NCBI RefSeq assembly: GCF_003991205.1
Contig: NZ_RXOZ01000015.1
Coordinates: 1 to 39,697, forward strand
Direction of reading: 5' to 3'
Source of the DNA: Georgenia sp. SYP-B2076
GTDB taxonomy: Bacteria > Actinomycetota > Actinomycetes > Actinomycetales > Actinomycetaceae
DNA: 39,697 nucleotides
Shown: piece after piece, positions 21,205 through 30,123 of the stretch
How the letters are laid out: each line of letters begins with the position of its first letter
Numbering within the stretch: the stretch's first letter is position 1
The notes under the pieces: generated by a model
What the model saw: the letters and a program-made list of their open reading frames with translations, nothing else
Told to the model about the DNA's origin: nothing
The model's database searches: none
Position numbers and translations under genes: made by a program

Positions 21205-22445
21205 CAGATCCCTCCCACGAATCTACCGGGCGCCAGGGCGCGGCCGGGGTCGAGCTGCTCCTTGATGCTGCGCATGAGGTCCAGGCCGGGCACCGGGCCC
21301 CAGGCGTCCAGCCCCGCCCGGAGCTCGCGGGAGGCGCGGAGGACGACGACGGTCCCCTCGCGCGGCGTGGGGGCCGCGGCCCGCAGGTCCGCCACGACGC
21401 GCCCCAGCTCCTCCGGCCCGGGCACGGTGATCCCGGCGTGCAGGGCGCCCATGGCGCTGCCGCGCAGGGCGACCCCCGCGCCGTGGCGCTCCTCGCTCGC
21501 CCGCGCCGTCTCGAGGAGCATCCGCACGCCGGTCAGCGTCGCGGTGGCCTTGGCGAGCGCGTCCCCGCCGGGCAGCCGTCCCCACCAGGGGGGCTGCTCA
21601 CCGGGCGCGCCGCCGATGAGCTCGGCGGCGCGGGCCGCGCGGGTGGCGACGGCGTCCGGCGTCCCCTCGAGGAGCACCGCGACGGTGGCCACCTCGCTGC
21701 CCGCGGGCCGGTCGATCTCGACCGCCGACGGCGCCAGCTGGGAGGCGACCACCGCGCGGCCCAGCGCCGCGACCTCCTCCACGGGGCCGGTGCGGAGGAC
21801 GAACCGGTGGGCCGGACGCACCGGGTGCAGCCGGAGGGCGGCGCGGACGACGACCGCGAGGGTGCCGTACGAGCCGGTCATCATCCGCGCGAGGTCGTAC
21901 CCGGCGACGTTCTTCACGACCTTCCCGCCCGACCTGGCCACCGTGCCGTCCGCGAGGACCACCGTCGCCCCCAGGAGCATGTCGCGCAGCGCGAGGCGCT
22001 GGAGCCGGCGCGGCCCGCTGGTCCCGGTGGCCAGCGCCCCGCCGACGGTCGACCCGGCCTCGCGCCGGTCGGCGGGCACGTCGGTGAGCAGCTCCTGGCC
22101 GGCGTCGGCGACGGCGCCCGCGAGCGCCCGCACGGAGATCCCCGCCTCGGCGACCACCACGAGGTCGCCGGCGACGTGCTCGACGACGCGGTCCAGCGCG
22201 GTCATGTCCAGGAGGACGTCGACGCGCTCGGGCGGGGCGCCCCAGTCCAGGGCGGTGCCGCCGCCGCGCACGACCGTGACCAGCCCCGCGCGGCCGGCCT
22301 CGCGCAGGACGGCGGAGACGCCCTCGACGGTGCCCGGTCGCGCGACGACGCGGGCCGGGACCCCGTCGACGGCGTCGGCCTCCCCCGCCTCGCGGACCTC
22401 GACGGCGGCGCCGAGGCCGCGGCGGAGCACGGCGAGGTCGGCCAT
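21204..22445 (-). CDS. glcE: Glycolate oxidase FAD-binding subunit GlcE
   Basis: GlcE is the shorter FAD-domain partner of GlcD. From ATG 22445 it has 413 residues. The FAD_binding_4 features are VTVVRGGGTALDWG, STVGGALATGTSGPRR and GGKVVKNVAGYDLARMMTGSYG, the last diagnostic of GlcE. The start is fixed by the TGATG overlap with glcD; the frame is open far upstream only as a shadow of glcD. It ends in the same type of overlap with glcF. Confidence 0.92.
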
Positions 22446-23923
22446 CAGAACACCTCGCCCCCGGCGGCCCCCGGCGGGGGCTGGTCGCCGCCGCGGTGGC
22501 GCCCGGGCCGCTCGCCGCAGAGGCGGGGCGTGGGGAAGACCTTCCCGGGGTTGGAGATGCCGTCCGGGTCGAACGCGCACCGCAGCACCTGCATGGTGGC
22601 CAGGTCCTCGGCGCCGAACATCCGGGGCATGAACTTGGCCTTGTCCGCCCCGACCCCGTGCTCCCCCGTGATGGAGCCGCCGCTCCGGACGCACAGGTCG
22701 AGGATCGCGCCGGCGACCTCCTCCGCACGCTCGGCCGCCCCTTCCTCGGCGTCGTCGAAGAGGACGAGAGGGTGGAGGTTGCCGTCCCCGGCGTGGAACA
22801 CGTTCGCCACCCGCACCCCCCGCTCCGCGGAGATCGTCGCGATCTCGCGCAGCACCCTCGGCAGGGCGGTCCGCGGGACGACGCCGTCCTGGACGATGTA
22901 GTCCGGGCTGATCCGCCCCACGGCCGCGAACGCGGACTTCCTGCCCCGCCAGATCAGCGCCCGCTCGGCGTCGTCGGCGGCCACCCGGGTGCCGAAGCTG
23001 CCGTGGGCCTCGCAGTGGCGCAGCACCTGCGCGAGCTCGCCCGCCACGTCCGGCGCCGCGCCGTCGAGCTCGACGATGAGCACCGCGCCGGCCCCCTCCG
23101 GGTACCCGCAGTGGACGGCCTTCTCCGCCGCCTCGATGGCGAGGGCGTCCATCATCTCGATCGCGGCGGGGATGATCCCGGCGGCGATGATCGCCGAGGT
23201 GGCGGCGCCGGCGTCGTCGGTGGAATGGAACCCCGCGAGGACGGTCTGCACGGTCTCGGGCAGCCGGGTCAGGCGCACCACGACCCTTGTGACGATGCCG
23301 AGGGTGCCCTCGGAGCCGACGAGCACGCTGAGGAGGTCGTAGCCGGGCGGGTCCGGCGCCGGGCCGCCGATCTCGACCAGCTCCCCGCCCGGGGTGACCA
23401 GGTCCAGGCCGACGACGTGGTTGGTGGTGAAGCCGTACTTCAGGCAGTGGGCGCCGCCGGAGTTCTCCGCGACGTTGCCGCCGATGGAGCACACCGACTG
23501 GCTCGACGGGTCGGGCGCGAAGTAGTAGCCGTCGGGGTTCACCGCCCGCGTCAGCTGGAGGTTGATGACGCCGGGCTCGACGACGGCGCGCTGGTTCGGG
23601 ATGTCGATGCCCTGAATGTCCCGCATCTGCGCCATGACGACCAGGACGCCCTCGGCCCGGGGCAGCGCCCCGCCGGACAGGCCCGTGCCGGAGCCCCGGG
23701 CCACGAAGGGCACTCGGTGGTGGGCGCACGCCCGGACCGCGACGACCACGTCACGCGCGTCGCGGGCCAGCACCACGAGGCCCGGGACCACCTTGTACTG
23801 CGCCAGCCCGTCGCACTCGTACGTGCGCAGCTGCTGCCGGTCGGTGAGGACCTGGTCGGCGCCGAGGGCACCCAGGAGCTCGGCGGTGACCCGGGCGAGC
23901 GGAGTGTCAACGAGGGTCTGCAT
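22445..23923 (-). CDS. glcD: Glycolate oxidase FAD-linked subunit GlcD
   Basis: GlcD oxidises glycolate to glyoxylate with FAD. It has 492 residues from ATG 23923. FAD-binding segments FVARGSGTGLSGGALP and SIGGNVAENSGGAHCLKYGFTTNHV are intact, and the C-terminal domain has VFHAGDGNLHPL and GSITGEHGVGADK, the usual metal/substrate motifs. It is first in glcDEF, and the 117-nt space to the SDR gene must carry the promoter; I see no clear operator there. No malate synthase or glyoxylate gene is near. A D-lactate dehydrogenase role is a less likely alternative because the full GlcDEF set is present. Confidence 0.93.
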   Translation of the reverse strand: MQTLVDTPLARVTAELLGALGADQVLTDRQQLRTYECDGLAQYKVVPGLVVLARDARDVVVAVRACAHHRVPFVARGSGTGLSGGALPRAEGVLVVMAQMRDIQGIDIPNQRAVVEPGVINLQLTRAVNPDGYYFAPDPSSQSVCSIGGNVAENSGGAHCLKYGFTTNHVVGLDLVTPGGELVEIGGPAPDPPGYDLLSVLVGSEGTLGIVTRVVVRLTRLPETVQTVLAGFHSTDDAGAATSAIIAAGIIPAAIEMMDALAIEAAEKAVHCGYPEGAGAVLIVELDGAAPDVAGELAQVLRHCEAHGSFGTRVAADDAERALIWRGRKSAFAAVGRISPDYIVQDGVVPRTALPRVLREIATISAERGVRVANVFHAGDGNLHPLVLFDDAEEGAAERAEEVAGAILDLCVRSGGSITGEHGVGADKAKFMPRMFGAEDLATMQVLRCAFDPDGISNPGKVFPTPRLCGERPGRHRGGDQPPPGAAGGEVF

Positions 23924-24040
23924 CTCGGGCCTGCTTCACATCGGGGGTTCTCGTCACTGAGCCCTGACGTGCCGTGGGTACGTTCCCGCGGCGCCTCCGA
24001 TTGTCCCACGCGGGGCGGCGTGCGGGGCGACGTTCGGGCC

Positions 24041-24835
24041 TCAGCCCTCCCGCGCCACGAGCGTGTTCGAGGCCTGGGCGCGGGGGCGGATGACGAGGGA
24101 GTCGATATTGACGTGCGCGGGGCGGGTCAGCGTCCACACGATGGCGTCGGCGACGTCGTCGGCGACCAGGGGCTCGGCCACCCCGGCGTAGACGTTCGCG
24201 GCCGCGTCCGCGTCGCCGTGGAGCCGGTTGAGGGAGAACTCCTCGGTGCGGACCATGCCCGGGGCGATCTCGACGACCCGGATCGGCTGGCCCACGAGCT
24301 CTAGGCGCAGCGTGGCGGGGATCATCCGCTCGGCGTGCTTCGCGGCCGCGTAGCCCGCCCCGCCGGGATAGGTGTCGTGCGCGGCCGTGGAGGTCACGAC
24401 CACCACGTCCCCGCCGCCGTCGGCGCGCAGCGTCGGCAGGAGGGCCTGCGTCAGGCGCAGGGTGGTGAGCACGTTGATCTCGTACATCCGCTGCCAGTCC
24501 TCGGCCCGGCCCGCCTCGACGGGGTCCGCGCCGATGGCGCCGCCCGCGTTGTTGACCAGCGCGCGCAGGGGTCCCGTCCCGCGCACGTGCTCCGCGAGCG
24601 CGGCGACGTCGTCCGGGGAGGTCAGGTCCGCCGGGTGCGTGGCACAGCCGGTCTCGGCGGCCAGCGCCGCCAGCCGGTCGGTGCGCCGAGCGGTGGCGAG
24701 GACGTCCCAGCCCTCGGCGCGCAGCCGCCGCACGGTCGCGGCGCCGATCCCGGTGGAGGCGCCCGTGACGAGGGCGCGGGGAGTGCTGGGGGCGCCGGGA
24801 ACGGCGGTGTCTGCGGGGGGCATGACGACGATCAT
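24041..24835 (-). CDS. Short-chain dehydrogenase/reductase of the NADP(H)-type, YdfG-like
   Basis: It has 264 residues from ATG 24835 (MIVVMPPADT); ATG 24823 would be four residues shorter. Cofactor motif TGASTGIG is at about 24-31, and ARRTDR after the second strand suggests NADP preference. NNAGG follows, then the catalytic Ser in VVTSTAAHDTYPGG and YAAAK. The form resembles YdfG-type 3-hydroxy acid or serine dehydrogenases, but substrate cannot be named. It is divergent from proC with 72 nt between. A CAGTAT -10-like element 14 nt before the ATG suggests a very short leader. Confidence 0.85.
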   Translation of the reverse strand: MIVVMPPADTAVPGAPSTPRALVTGASTGIGAATVRRLRAEGWDVLATARRTDRLAALAAETGCATHPADLTSPDDVAALAEHVRGTGPLRALVNNAGGAIGADPVEAGRAEDWQRMYEINVLTTLRLTQALLPTLRADGGGDVVVVTSTAAHDTYPGGAGYAAAKHAERMIPATLRLELVGQPIRVVEIAPGMVRTEEFSLNRLHGDADAAANVYAGVAEPLVADDVADAIVWTLTRPAHVNIDSLVIRPRAQASNTLVAREG

Positions 24836-24907
24836 GCCCGCGCCGCGCCATACTGACCAAAGCCCGCACCGCGACGGGCGCCTCCACCACCACACAGGGA
24901 GCAGCCC

Positions 24908-25732
24908 ATGAGGGTCGGATTCATCGGCGCCGGGAACATGGCCGGGGCGATCGTCCGCGGCCTCGTCGCGGAAGGCTCGATCCCCGCGGACGACGTCGTG
25001 GTCACGAGCGCGCACGGGCACTCCGCGCAGGCCCTGGCGCGCGAGACCGGCGTCGACGTCCTGGACACCAACGAGGAGCTCGTCGAGGAGGTGGGCGCCG
25101 GCGGCGTCGTGGTCCTCGCGGTCAAGCCCCACATGATCCCCGGCGTCCTCGCGCCGCTGGGCGACCTCCTGGCCGAGCACGGCTCGCTCGTGGTCTCCCT
25201 CGCCGCCGGGCTCACGCTCGAGCGGCTGGGCGAGCTGCTGCCCCCGGGCCAGGCCGTCGTGCGCGTGATGCCGAACGTGAACGCCCAGATCGGGGCGGGC
25301 ATGGCGGCCGTGTGCGGCAACGCCGACGCGACCGACGAGCAGGTCGACGCCGTCGTCGGGCTGTTCGAGACCGTCGGCAGCGCCATCGTGCTCCCCGAGC
25401 GCGACTTCTCCGCCTACACGGCGATCGCCGGGTCCGCGCCCGCGTTCGTGTTCGCCTTCATCGACGCGCTGGCGCGCGGGGCGGTCAAGAACGGGCTGCC
25501 CAAGTCCCAGGCCGTGCGGATCGCGGCCCAGACGGTGCTCGGGAGCGCGCGGCTCGTCCTGGAGCGGGCGGGCGACGGGCTCACGCCCGCCGACCTCGTC
25601 GACATGGTCTCCTCCCCGGGCGGGACGACGGTGGCCGGCCTGGTGGCCATGGAGGACGTCGGGTTCTCCCCCGCCGTCGTCCGCGGCGTGCAGGCCGTGA
25701 TCGACCGCGACCGGGAGATGGCCCGGCACTGA
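24908..25732 (+). CDS. proC: Pyrroline-5-carboxylate reductase
   Basis: ProC makes L-proline from 1-pyrroline-5-carboxylate with NAD(P)H. It has 274 residues, with the Rossmann start MRVGFIGAGNMAGAI, the AVKPHMIP segment, VVRVMPNVNAQIGAGM, and the C-terminal dimerisation signature VSSPGGTTVAGL. GGGAG lies 6 nt before ATG 24908. It is monocistronic or grouped with the secreted protein gene 46 nt downstream. Confidence 0.95.
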   Translation: MRVGFIGAGNMAGAIVRGLVAEGSIPADDVVVTSAHGHSAQALARETGVDVLDTNEELVEEVGAGGVVVLAVKPHMIPGVLAPLGDLLAEHGSLVVSLAAGLTLERLGELLPPGQAVVRVMPNVNAQIGAGMAAVCGNADATDEQVDAVVGLFETVGSAIVLPERDFSAYTAIAGSAPAFVFAFIDALARGAVKNGLPKSQAVRIAAQTVLGSARLVLERAGDGLTPADLVDMVSSPGGTTVAGLVAMEDVGFSPAVVRGVQAVIDRDREMARH

Positions 25733-25778
25733 CGCGAACCGGCACCGGCGCGCGGCCCGCCTTGTTACCGTGGCAGGC

Positions 25779-27032
25779 ATGAAGCGGGTCGCGCGTGTCC
25801 TGGGGGCGCTCGCCGTCACGGCACTGGCGGGCGGTGCCCTCGCGCCGGCCGCCGCGGCCGGGCAGGCGGCCCGAGCCCGGGACGGTGACGCGCGCCCGGC
25901 GCCGGTGACGCTGCGGGTGGCGAGCTACGACGTGTCCCTCGCCCGCGCCGAGCCCGGTGAGCTCGTCGCGGACCTGGCCGCCGGCGACCGGCAGGCGCGG
26001 GCCGTCGCCGAGGTCATCCAGATCACCGCCCCGGACGTCGTGGTGCTGGGCGGCATCGACACCGATCCCGCCGGCGAGGCGGTGGACCTCTTCCGCGAGC
26101 GCTACCTCGAGGTCGCCCAGCACGGCGAGACCCCGGTGGCGTATCCCTACGCCTTCACGGCGCCGGTGAACGCCGGCGCCTGGGGCTCGGACGACGGCGA
26201 CGGCGACGCCGGCACCCTCGACGGCAGCGACGGCGGCAGCTTCGGCGGCGGCGCGTCCGGTGGTCCCGGCGCCGGGATGGCGGTGCTCTCGCGGTACCCC
26301 ATCGACACCGCGTCCGTGCGCACCTTCCGGACCTTCCTCTGGAAGGACATGCCCGGGGCGCTGCTGCCCGACCACCCCCCGGCACCGGCGGACCTGTACG
26401 GCGCGGGCGAGCTCGAGCGGTTGCCCCTGTCGAGCTCCTCCCACTGGGACGTACCCGTCGACGTCCACGGCACGAGCGTGCACGTGCTCGCCGCGCAGCC
26501 GGCGCCCGCCTCCGGCGAGGAGGTGGGCCGGCTGCGCAACCACGACGAGATCCGGTTCTGGGCCGACTACATCGGCGTCGGTGGCGCCGGCGAGTACATC
26601 TACGACGACGCCGGCCGACCCGGCGGGCTGACGCCCGGCGCCCGGTTCGTGGTCGCCGGGGACCTGGGCGCCGACCCGGCCGACGGCCCCGGCCATCCCG
26701 GCGCCATCGCCCAGCTCCTCGATCACCCGCGGCTGCGCGACCCGGAGCCGGCGTCCGGCGGCGCCGTGGAGGCGGGCGCCGTCCAGCGGGTGGCCAACGT
26801 GGGCCAGGCCGGCGACCCGGCCCTGGACACCGCCGACCTCGCCGACGACCCGGGCCCGGGGAACCTGCGGCTGGACTACGTGCTGCCGTCGAGGAACCTG
26901 CGGGTCCTGGACGCCGGGGTCTTCTGGCCCATGGCGGACCAGCCCGGCTCCGAGCTCACCGGCCAGCGTCCCTTCCCCACCTCCGCGCACCGCCTGGTGT
27001 GGGCGGACGTGCGCGTCCCGGCCTGGCGCTGA
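25779..27032 (+). CDS. Secreted endonuclease/exonuclease/phosphatase (EEP)-family protein, probably catalytically inactive
   Basis: It has 417 residues from ATG 25779. The first 30 residues form a Sec signal peptide (MKRVARV, hydrophobic core, AAAAG). The body follows the actinobacterial secreted EEP pattern: RVASYDVSLARAEPGELVADL, YLEVAQHGETPVAYPY, VLSRYPIDT, FLWKDMPGALLPD, SSHWDVPVDVHG, RNHDEIRFWADYI, LDYVLPSRNLRVLDAGVFWP. Positions that normally carry catalytic residues differ. The metal Glu of 'NEFD' is GGID, the His of 'SHPTPP' is AQPAPA, the Asn of 'GDxN' is GDLG, and the Asp of 'SDHR' is SAHR. A Gly/Asp-rich stretch (about 135-165) replaces a usual loop. It may be a binding protein or a decayed enzyme. 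GTG 25770 is an alternative start. Confidence 0.8.
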   Translation: MKRVARVLGALAVTALAGGALAPAAAAGQAARARDGDARPAPVTLRVASYDVSLARAEPGELVADLAAGDRQARAVAEVIQITAPDVVVLGGIDTDPAGEAVDLFRERYLEVAQHGETPVAYPYAFTAPVNAGAWGSDDGDGDAGTLDGSDGGSFGGGASGGPGAGMAVLSRYPIDTASVRTFRTFLWKDMPGALLPDHPPAPADLYGAGELERLPLSSSSHWDVPVDVHGTSVHVLAAQPAPASGEEVGRLRNHDEIRFWADYIGVGGAGEYIYDDAGRPGGLTPGARFVVAGDLGADPADGPGHPGAIAQLLDHPRLRDPEPASGGAVEAGAVQRVANVGQAGDPALDTADLADDPGPGNLRLDYVLPSRNLRVLDAGVFWPMADQPGSELTGQRPFPTSAHRLVWADVRVPAWR

Positions 27033-27059
27033 GCCGGCCGCCCCGGGTGCGCGGCCGGC
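27033..27059 (+). terminator. GC hairpin after the EEP-like gene
   Basis: GCCGGCCGC (27033-27041) and GCGGCCGGC (27051-27059) are exact complements with a 9-nt loop, starting right after the TGA. A second similar GC block follows (27060-27085). No U-tract is present. Confidence 0.5.
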
Positions 27060-27180
27060 GGCCGCCCCGGGGTGGGCGCCGGCGGCCCTCCCCACGGTGA
27101 GCCCGGCGGCTACTCTTTCCGGTAGGGCGACCGGTTCGCCCGGCGGGTCCGAGGAACCGACGAGCGGAGGGCCGGCAACG

Positions 27181-27564
27181 ATGTCGGTGGACGAGAACCG
27201 CACGGTCGTGGAGCGCCTGATCCGGTGCATCAACGACCGCAAGATCCAGGTCATGGACGAGCTGTTCCACGAGGACGCGGTGATGGACTGGCCACAGTCC
27301 GGCGAGCGGGTCGTCGGGGGCGACAACCGGCGGGCGATCTACGGCGCCTTCCCCGCGCTCCCCACGATCACCCCGATGCGGATCACCGCATCCGGTGACC
27401 TCGTGGTCGCCGAGGCCTCGCTCGACTACGGCGGGCCGGTCTATCTGACCGTGTTCGTCTTCGAGATGCGCGAGGGCAAGATCGCGCGGGAGATCGCGTA
27501 CTGGACGGAGCCCTTCAAGCCGCCCGACTGGCGTGCCGGCTGGGTGGAGCACGCGCACACCTGA
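27181..27564 (+). CDS. NTF2-like/SnoaL-like small protein
   Basis: It has 127 residues from ATG 27181, with GGAGG about 10 nt upstream. MSVDENRTVVERLIRCINDRKI, LFHEDAVMDWPQSGERVVG and VFEMREGKIAREIAYWTEPF are the characteristic elements of the NTF2 cone fold as found in SnoaL-like and limonene-epoxide-hydrolase-like proteins. Enzymatic role is not predictable from sequence. A TACTCT at 27111 could be a -10. It stands convergent to the pyrimidine catabolism operon, sharing the hairpin at 27576-27624, so a functional link is possible but not shown. Confidence 0.8.
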   Translation: MSVDENRTVVERLIRCINDRKIQVMDELFHEDAVMDWPQSGERVVGGDNRRAIYGAFPALPTITPMRITASGDLVVAEASLDYGGPVYLTVFVFEMREGKIAREIAYWTEPFKPPDWRAGWVEHAHT

Positions 27565-27575
27565 CCGACCACTGC

Positions 27576-27624
27576 GCTCCGGAGTACATCCCTCAGCGCA
27601 TGCCCGAGTGATGTTCTCCGGAGC
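27576..27624. terminator. Bidirectional terminator-like hairpin between convergent genes
   Basis: Arms at 27576-27590 (GCTCCGGAGTACATC) and 27610-27624 (GATGTTCTCCGGAGC) are complementary at 14 of 15 positions, separated by 19 nt. It lies exactly between the stops of the plus-strand NTF2-like gene and the minus-strand oxidoreductase gene. Confidence 0.65.
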
Positions 27625-27635
27625 CGGGAGGCGCC

Positions 27636-28667
27636 TCAGGCCTTCGCGGTGACCGACGCGCGCAGTGCCGGGATCACCCGCTCGCCGTAGACGCGGAGCG
27701 TCTCCTCCTTGTTGTCGTGCATGAGGTAGCCGGCGAACTGGGTGACGCCGAGGTCCCGCAGCGCCTCGATCTTCTCGATGTGCTCGGCCGGGCTGCCCAG
27801 CACGCAGAACCGCTCGATGACCTCGTCCGGGACGAAGGCGGTGTGGGTGTTCCCCGCGCGGCCGTGCTCGTTGTAGTCGTAGCCCTGGCGCCCGGCGATG
27901 TAGTCGGTCAGGGCCCGCGGCAGGGCCGTGCCCTCGCCGTACCGGGCGACCAGGTCGGCCACGTGGTTGCCGACCATCCCGCCGAACCACCGGGTCTGGT
28001 CCCGCATGTGCGCGCGGGCGGCCGGGTCCGCGCCGTCGCCGATGTACATCGGGGCGGCGACGCAGAACTGCAGCGCCCCCGGGTCGCGCCCGGCGCGCTC
28101 GGCGGCGGCCTTCACGGCCTGGATGGTCCAGGTGGCGACGTCGGGGTCGGCGAGCTGGAGGATGAACCCGTCCCCCACCTCCCCGGTCAGCGCCAGCGCC
28201 TTGGGGCCGTACCCCGCCACCCACACGTCCAGCTGCGAGCCCACCGACCAGGGCAGCCGCAGCGTCGCCCCGCCCAGCAGGGCGCTGCGCGAGTTCGCCA
28301 GCTCGCGGATGACGTGGACCGCCTCCCGCAGCGTCTCCAGCGTCGCGGGCCGGCCGCCCGTCACGCGCACCGCGGAGTCACCGCGCCCGATGCCGCAGAT
28401 CGTCCTGTTGCCGAACATCTCGTTGAGCGTGGCGAAGGCCGAGGCGGTCACCGTCCAGTCCCGCGTGACGGGGTTGGTGACCATGGGCCCGACCTTGACC
28501 CTGCGGGTGGCGGCCAGGATCTGGCTGTAGACGACGTAGGGCTCCTGCCAGAGCAGGTGCGAGTCGAAGGTCCACACGTAGCCGAAGCCGTGCGTCTCCG
28601 CCTGCCGGGCCAGCTCGACCACCCGCGAGGCGGGCGGGTCGTTCTGGAGGACGACGCCGAAGTCCAT
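27636..28667 (-). CDS. LLM-class F420-dependent oxidoreductase (TIGR03842-like), linked to dihydropyrimidinase
   Basis: It has 343 residues from ATG 28667 (GAGAGG 8 nt upstream). The luciferase-like TIM-barrel pattern is clear: MDFGVVLQNDPP, GFGYVWTFDSHLLWQEPY, VKVGPMVTNPVTRDWTVTAS, GIGRGDSAVR, DVWVAGYGPKAL. This matches the subgroup annotated as TIGR03842 F420-dependent oxidoreductases that often sit beside hydantoinase genes. It follows hydA by 12 nt on the same transcript. Together with beta-ureidopropionase it suggests an F420-dependent redox step on a pyrimidine or hydantoin; that step is inference. F420 biosynthesis genes occur 7 kb away. Confidence 0.85.
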   Translation of the reverse strand: MDFGVVLQNDPPASRVVELARQAETHGFGYVWTFDSHLLWQEPYVVYSQILAATRRVKVGPMVTNPVTRDWTVTASAFATLNEMFGNRTICGIGRGDSAVRVTGGRPATLETLREAVHVIRELANSRSALLGGATLRLPWSVGSQLDVWVAGYGPKALALTGEVGDGFILQLADPDVATWTIQAVKAAAERAGRDPGALQFCVAAPMYIGDGADPAARAHMRDQTRWFGGMVGNHVADLVARYGEGTALPRALTDYIAGRQGYDYNEHGRAGNTHTAFVPDEVIERFCVLGSPAEHIEKIEALRDLGVTQFAGYLMHDNKEETLRVYGERVIPALRASVTAKA

Positions 28668-28679
28668 GGGATCCGCCTC

Positions 28680-30098
28680 TCAGAGCAGGTACTGGGACAG
28701 CCCGCGCGGCACGTACCGGCCGTGGCCCACCCGCCCGGTGAACTCGCCGTCGGCGACGACGACGGAGCCGCGGGAGATGACCGTGTCGACGTGCCCGTCG
28801 ATCTCGAAGCCCTCCCACGCCGAGTAGTCCATGTTCATGTGGTGCGTCTTGCCGACCCCGATGCTCGTGTGGCCGCCCGGGTCGTACACGACGACGTCGC
28901 CGTCCGCGCCGGGGGCGATGACGCCCTTGCGCCCGTACATGCCGAACATCCGCGCGGGGGTCACGCAGCACAGCTCCACCCACCGCTCGAGGGTGATCTC
29001 GCCGGTGACCACGCCCTGGTAGAGCAGGTCCAGGCGGTGCTCCACGCCGCCGATGCCGTTGGGGATCTTGGAGAAGTCGCCGATCCCCATCTCCTTCTGG
29101 TCCTTCATGCAGAACGGGCAGTGGTCGGTGGAGACGATCTGGAGGTCGTTGGTGCGCAGGGACTGCCACATGTGGTCCTGGTGCCGCTCGGCCCGCGAGC
29201 GCAGGGGCGTCGAGCACACCCACTTCGCGCCCTCGAAGCCCGGCGCGCCGAGCTGCTCCTCGAGGGAGAGGTAGAGGTACTGCGGGCAGGTCTCGCCGAA
29301 GACGTTCTGCCCCTTGTCCCTGGCCAGCGCGATCTGCTCGGCGGCCTGCTTGGCGGAGACGTGCACGATGTACAGCGGCGCCCCGGTGAGGTTGGCCAGC
29401 ATGATCAGGCGGTGGGTGGCCTCCTCCTCCGCCTGCCAGGGCCGGGTGAGGCCGTGGTGGTACGGCGTCGTCTCGCCGCGGGCGAGGGCCTGCTGCACCA
29501 GCACGTCGATGACCGAGCCGTTCTCCGCGTGCCCCATGATCATCGAGCCGTTCCCGGCGGCCTTCTGCATCGCCTTGAGGATCTGCCCGTCGTCGGAGAG
29601 GAACACGCCCTTGTAGGCGGTGAAGACCTTGAAGCTCGACACGCCCTCGGCGACCAGCTCGTCCATCGCGTCCAGGGAGGAGTCCTGGATGTCGGAGAGG
29701 ATCTGGTGGAAGCCGTAGTCCACCGCGCAGTTCCCGGCGGCCTTCTCGTGCCACAGGGCGTACTGCTCGAGCGGGTTCTGCCCGGGGTACTGCACCACGA
29801 AGTCCACGATCGTCGTCGTGCCGCCCCAGGCCGCCGCCGTCGTCCCGGTCTCGAACGTGTCCGACGCGAACGTGCCGCCGAAGGGCATCTCCATGTGGGT
29901 GTGGGCGTCGATGCCGCCCGGGATGACGTACTTGCCCGTGGCGTCGACGACGGTGTCGACGTGGGCGGCGACGTCGAAGCCCAGCAGGCTCGAGCCGGGG
30001 AGTAGGACCGCGGCGATCGTCTCGCCGTCGATGAGGACGTCCGCGCGCGACCTGCCGGTCGCGTTGACGACGGTCCCGCCCGTGATGAGGGTCTTCAT
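28680..30098 (-). CDS. hydA: Dihydropyrimidinase (D-hydantoinase)
   Basis: This zinc amidohydrolase opens dihydrouracil, dihydrothymine or hydantoins to N-carbamoyl amino acids. It has 472 residues. Metal ligands H66 and H68 are in IDAHTHME, the carbamylated lysine is K163 in FKVFTAYKG, further histidines are in MGHAEN and YIVHVSA, and Asp is in STDHCPF. ATG 30098 has AAGGA upstream. It lies between beta-ureidopropionase (25 nt) and the LLM oxidoreductase (12 nt), an operon for reductive pyrimidine breakdown. Dihydropyrimidine dehydrogenase and beta-alanine aminotransferase are not in the window. Confidence 0.94.
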   Translation of the reverse strand: MKTLITGGTVVNATGRSRADVLIDGETIAAVLLPGSSLLGFDVAAHVDTVVDATGKYVIPGGIDAHTHMEMPFGGTFASDTFETGTTAAAWGGTTTIVDFVVQYPGQNPLEQYALWHEKAAGNCAVDYGFHQILSDIQDSSLDAMDELVAEGVSSFKVFTAYKGVFLSDDGQILKAMQKAAGNGSMIMGHAENGSVIDVLVQQALARGETTPYHHGLTRPWQAEEEATHRLIMLANLTGAPLYIVHVSAKQAAEQIALARDKGQNVFGETCPQYLYLSLEEQLGAPGFEGAKWVCSTPLRSRAERHQDHMWQSLRTNDLQIVSTDHCPFCMKDQKEMGIGDFSKIPNGIGGVEHRLDLLYQGVVTGEITLERWVELCCVTPARMFGMYGRKGVIAPGADGDVVVYDPGGHTSIGVGKTHHMNMDYSAWEGFEIDGHVDTVISRGSVVVADGEFTGRVGHGRYVPRGLSQYLL

Positions 30099-30123
30099 CG
30101 CCGTTCCTTCCCGGTCGGCGCGC

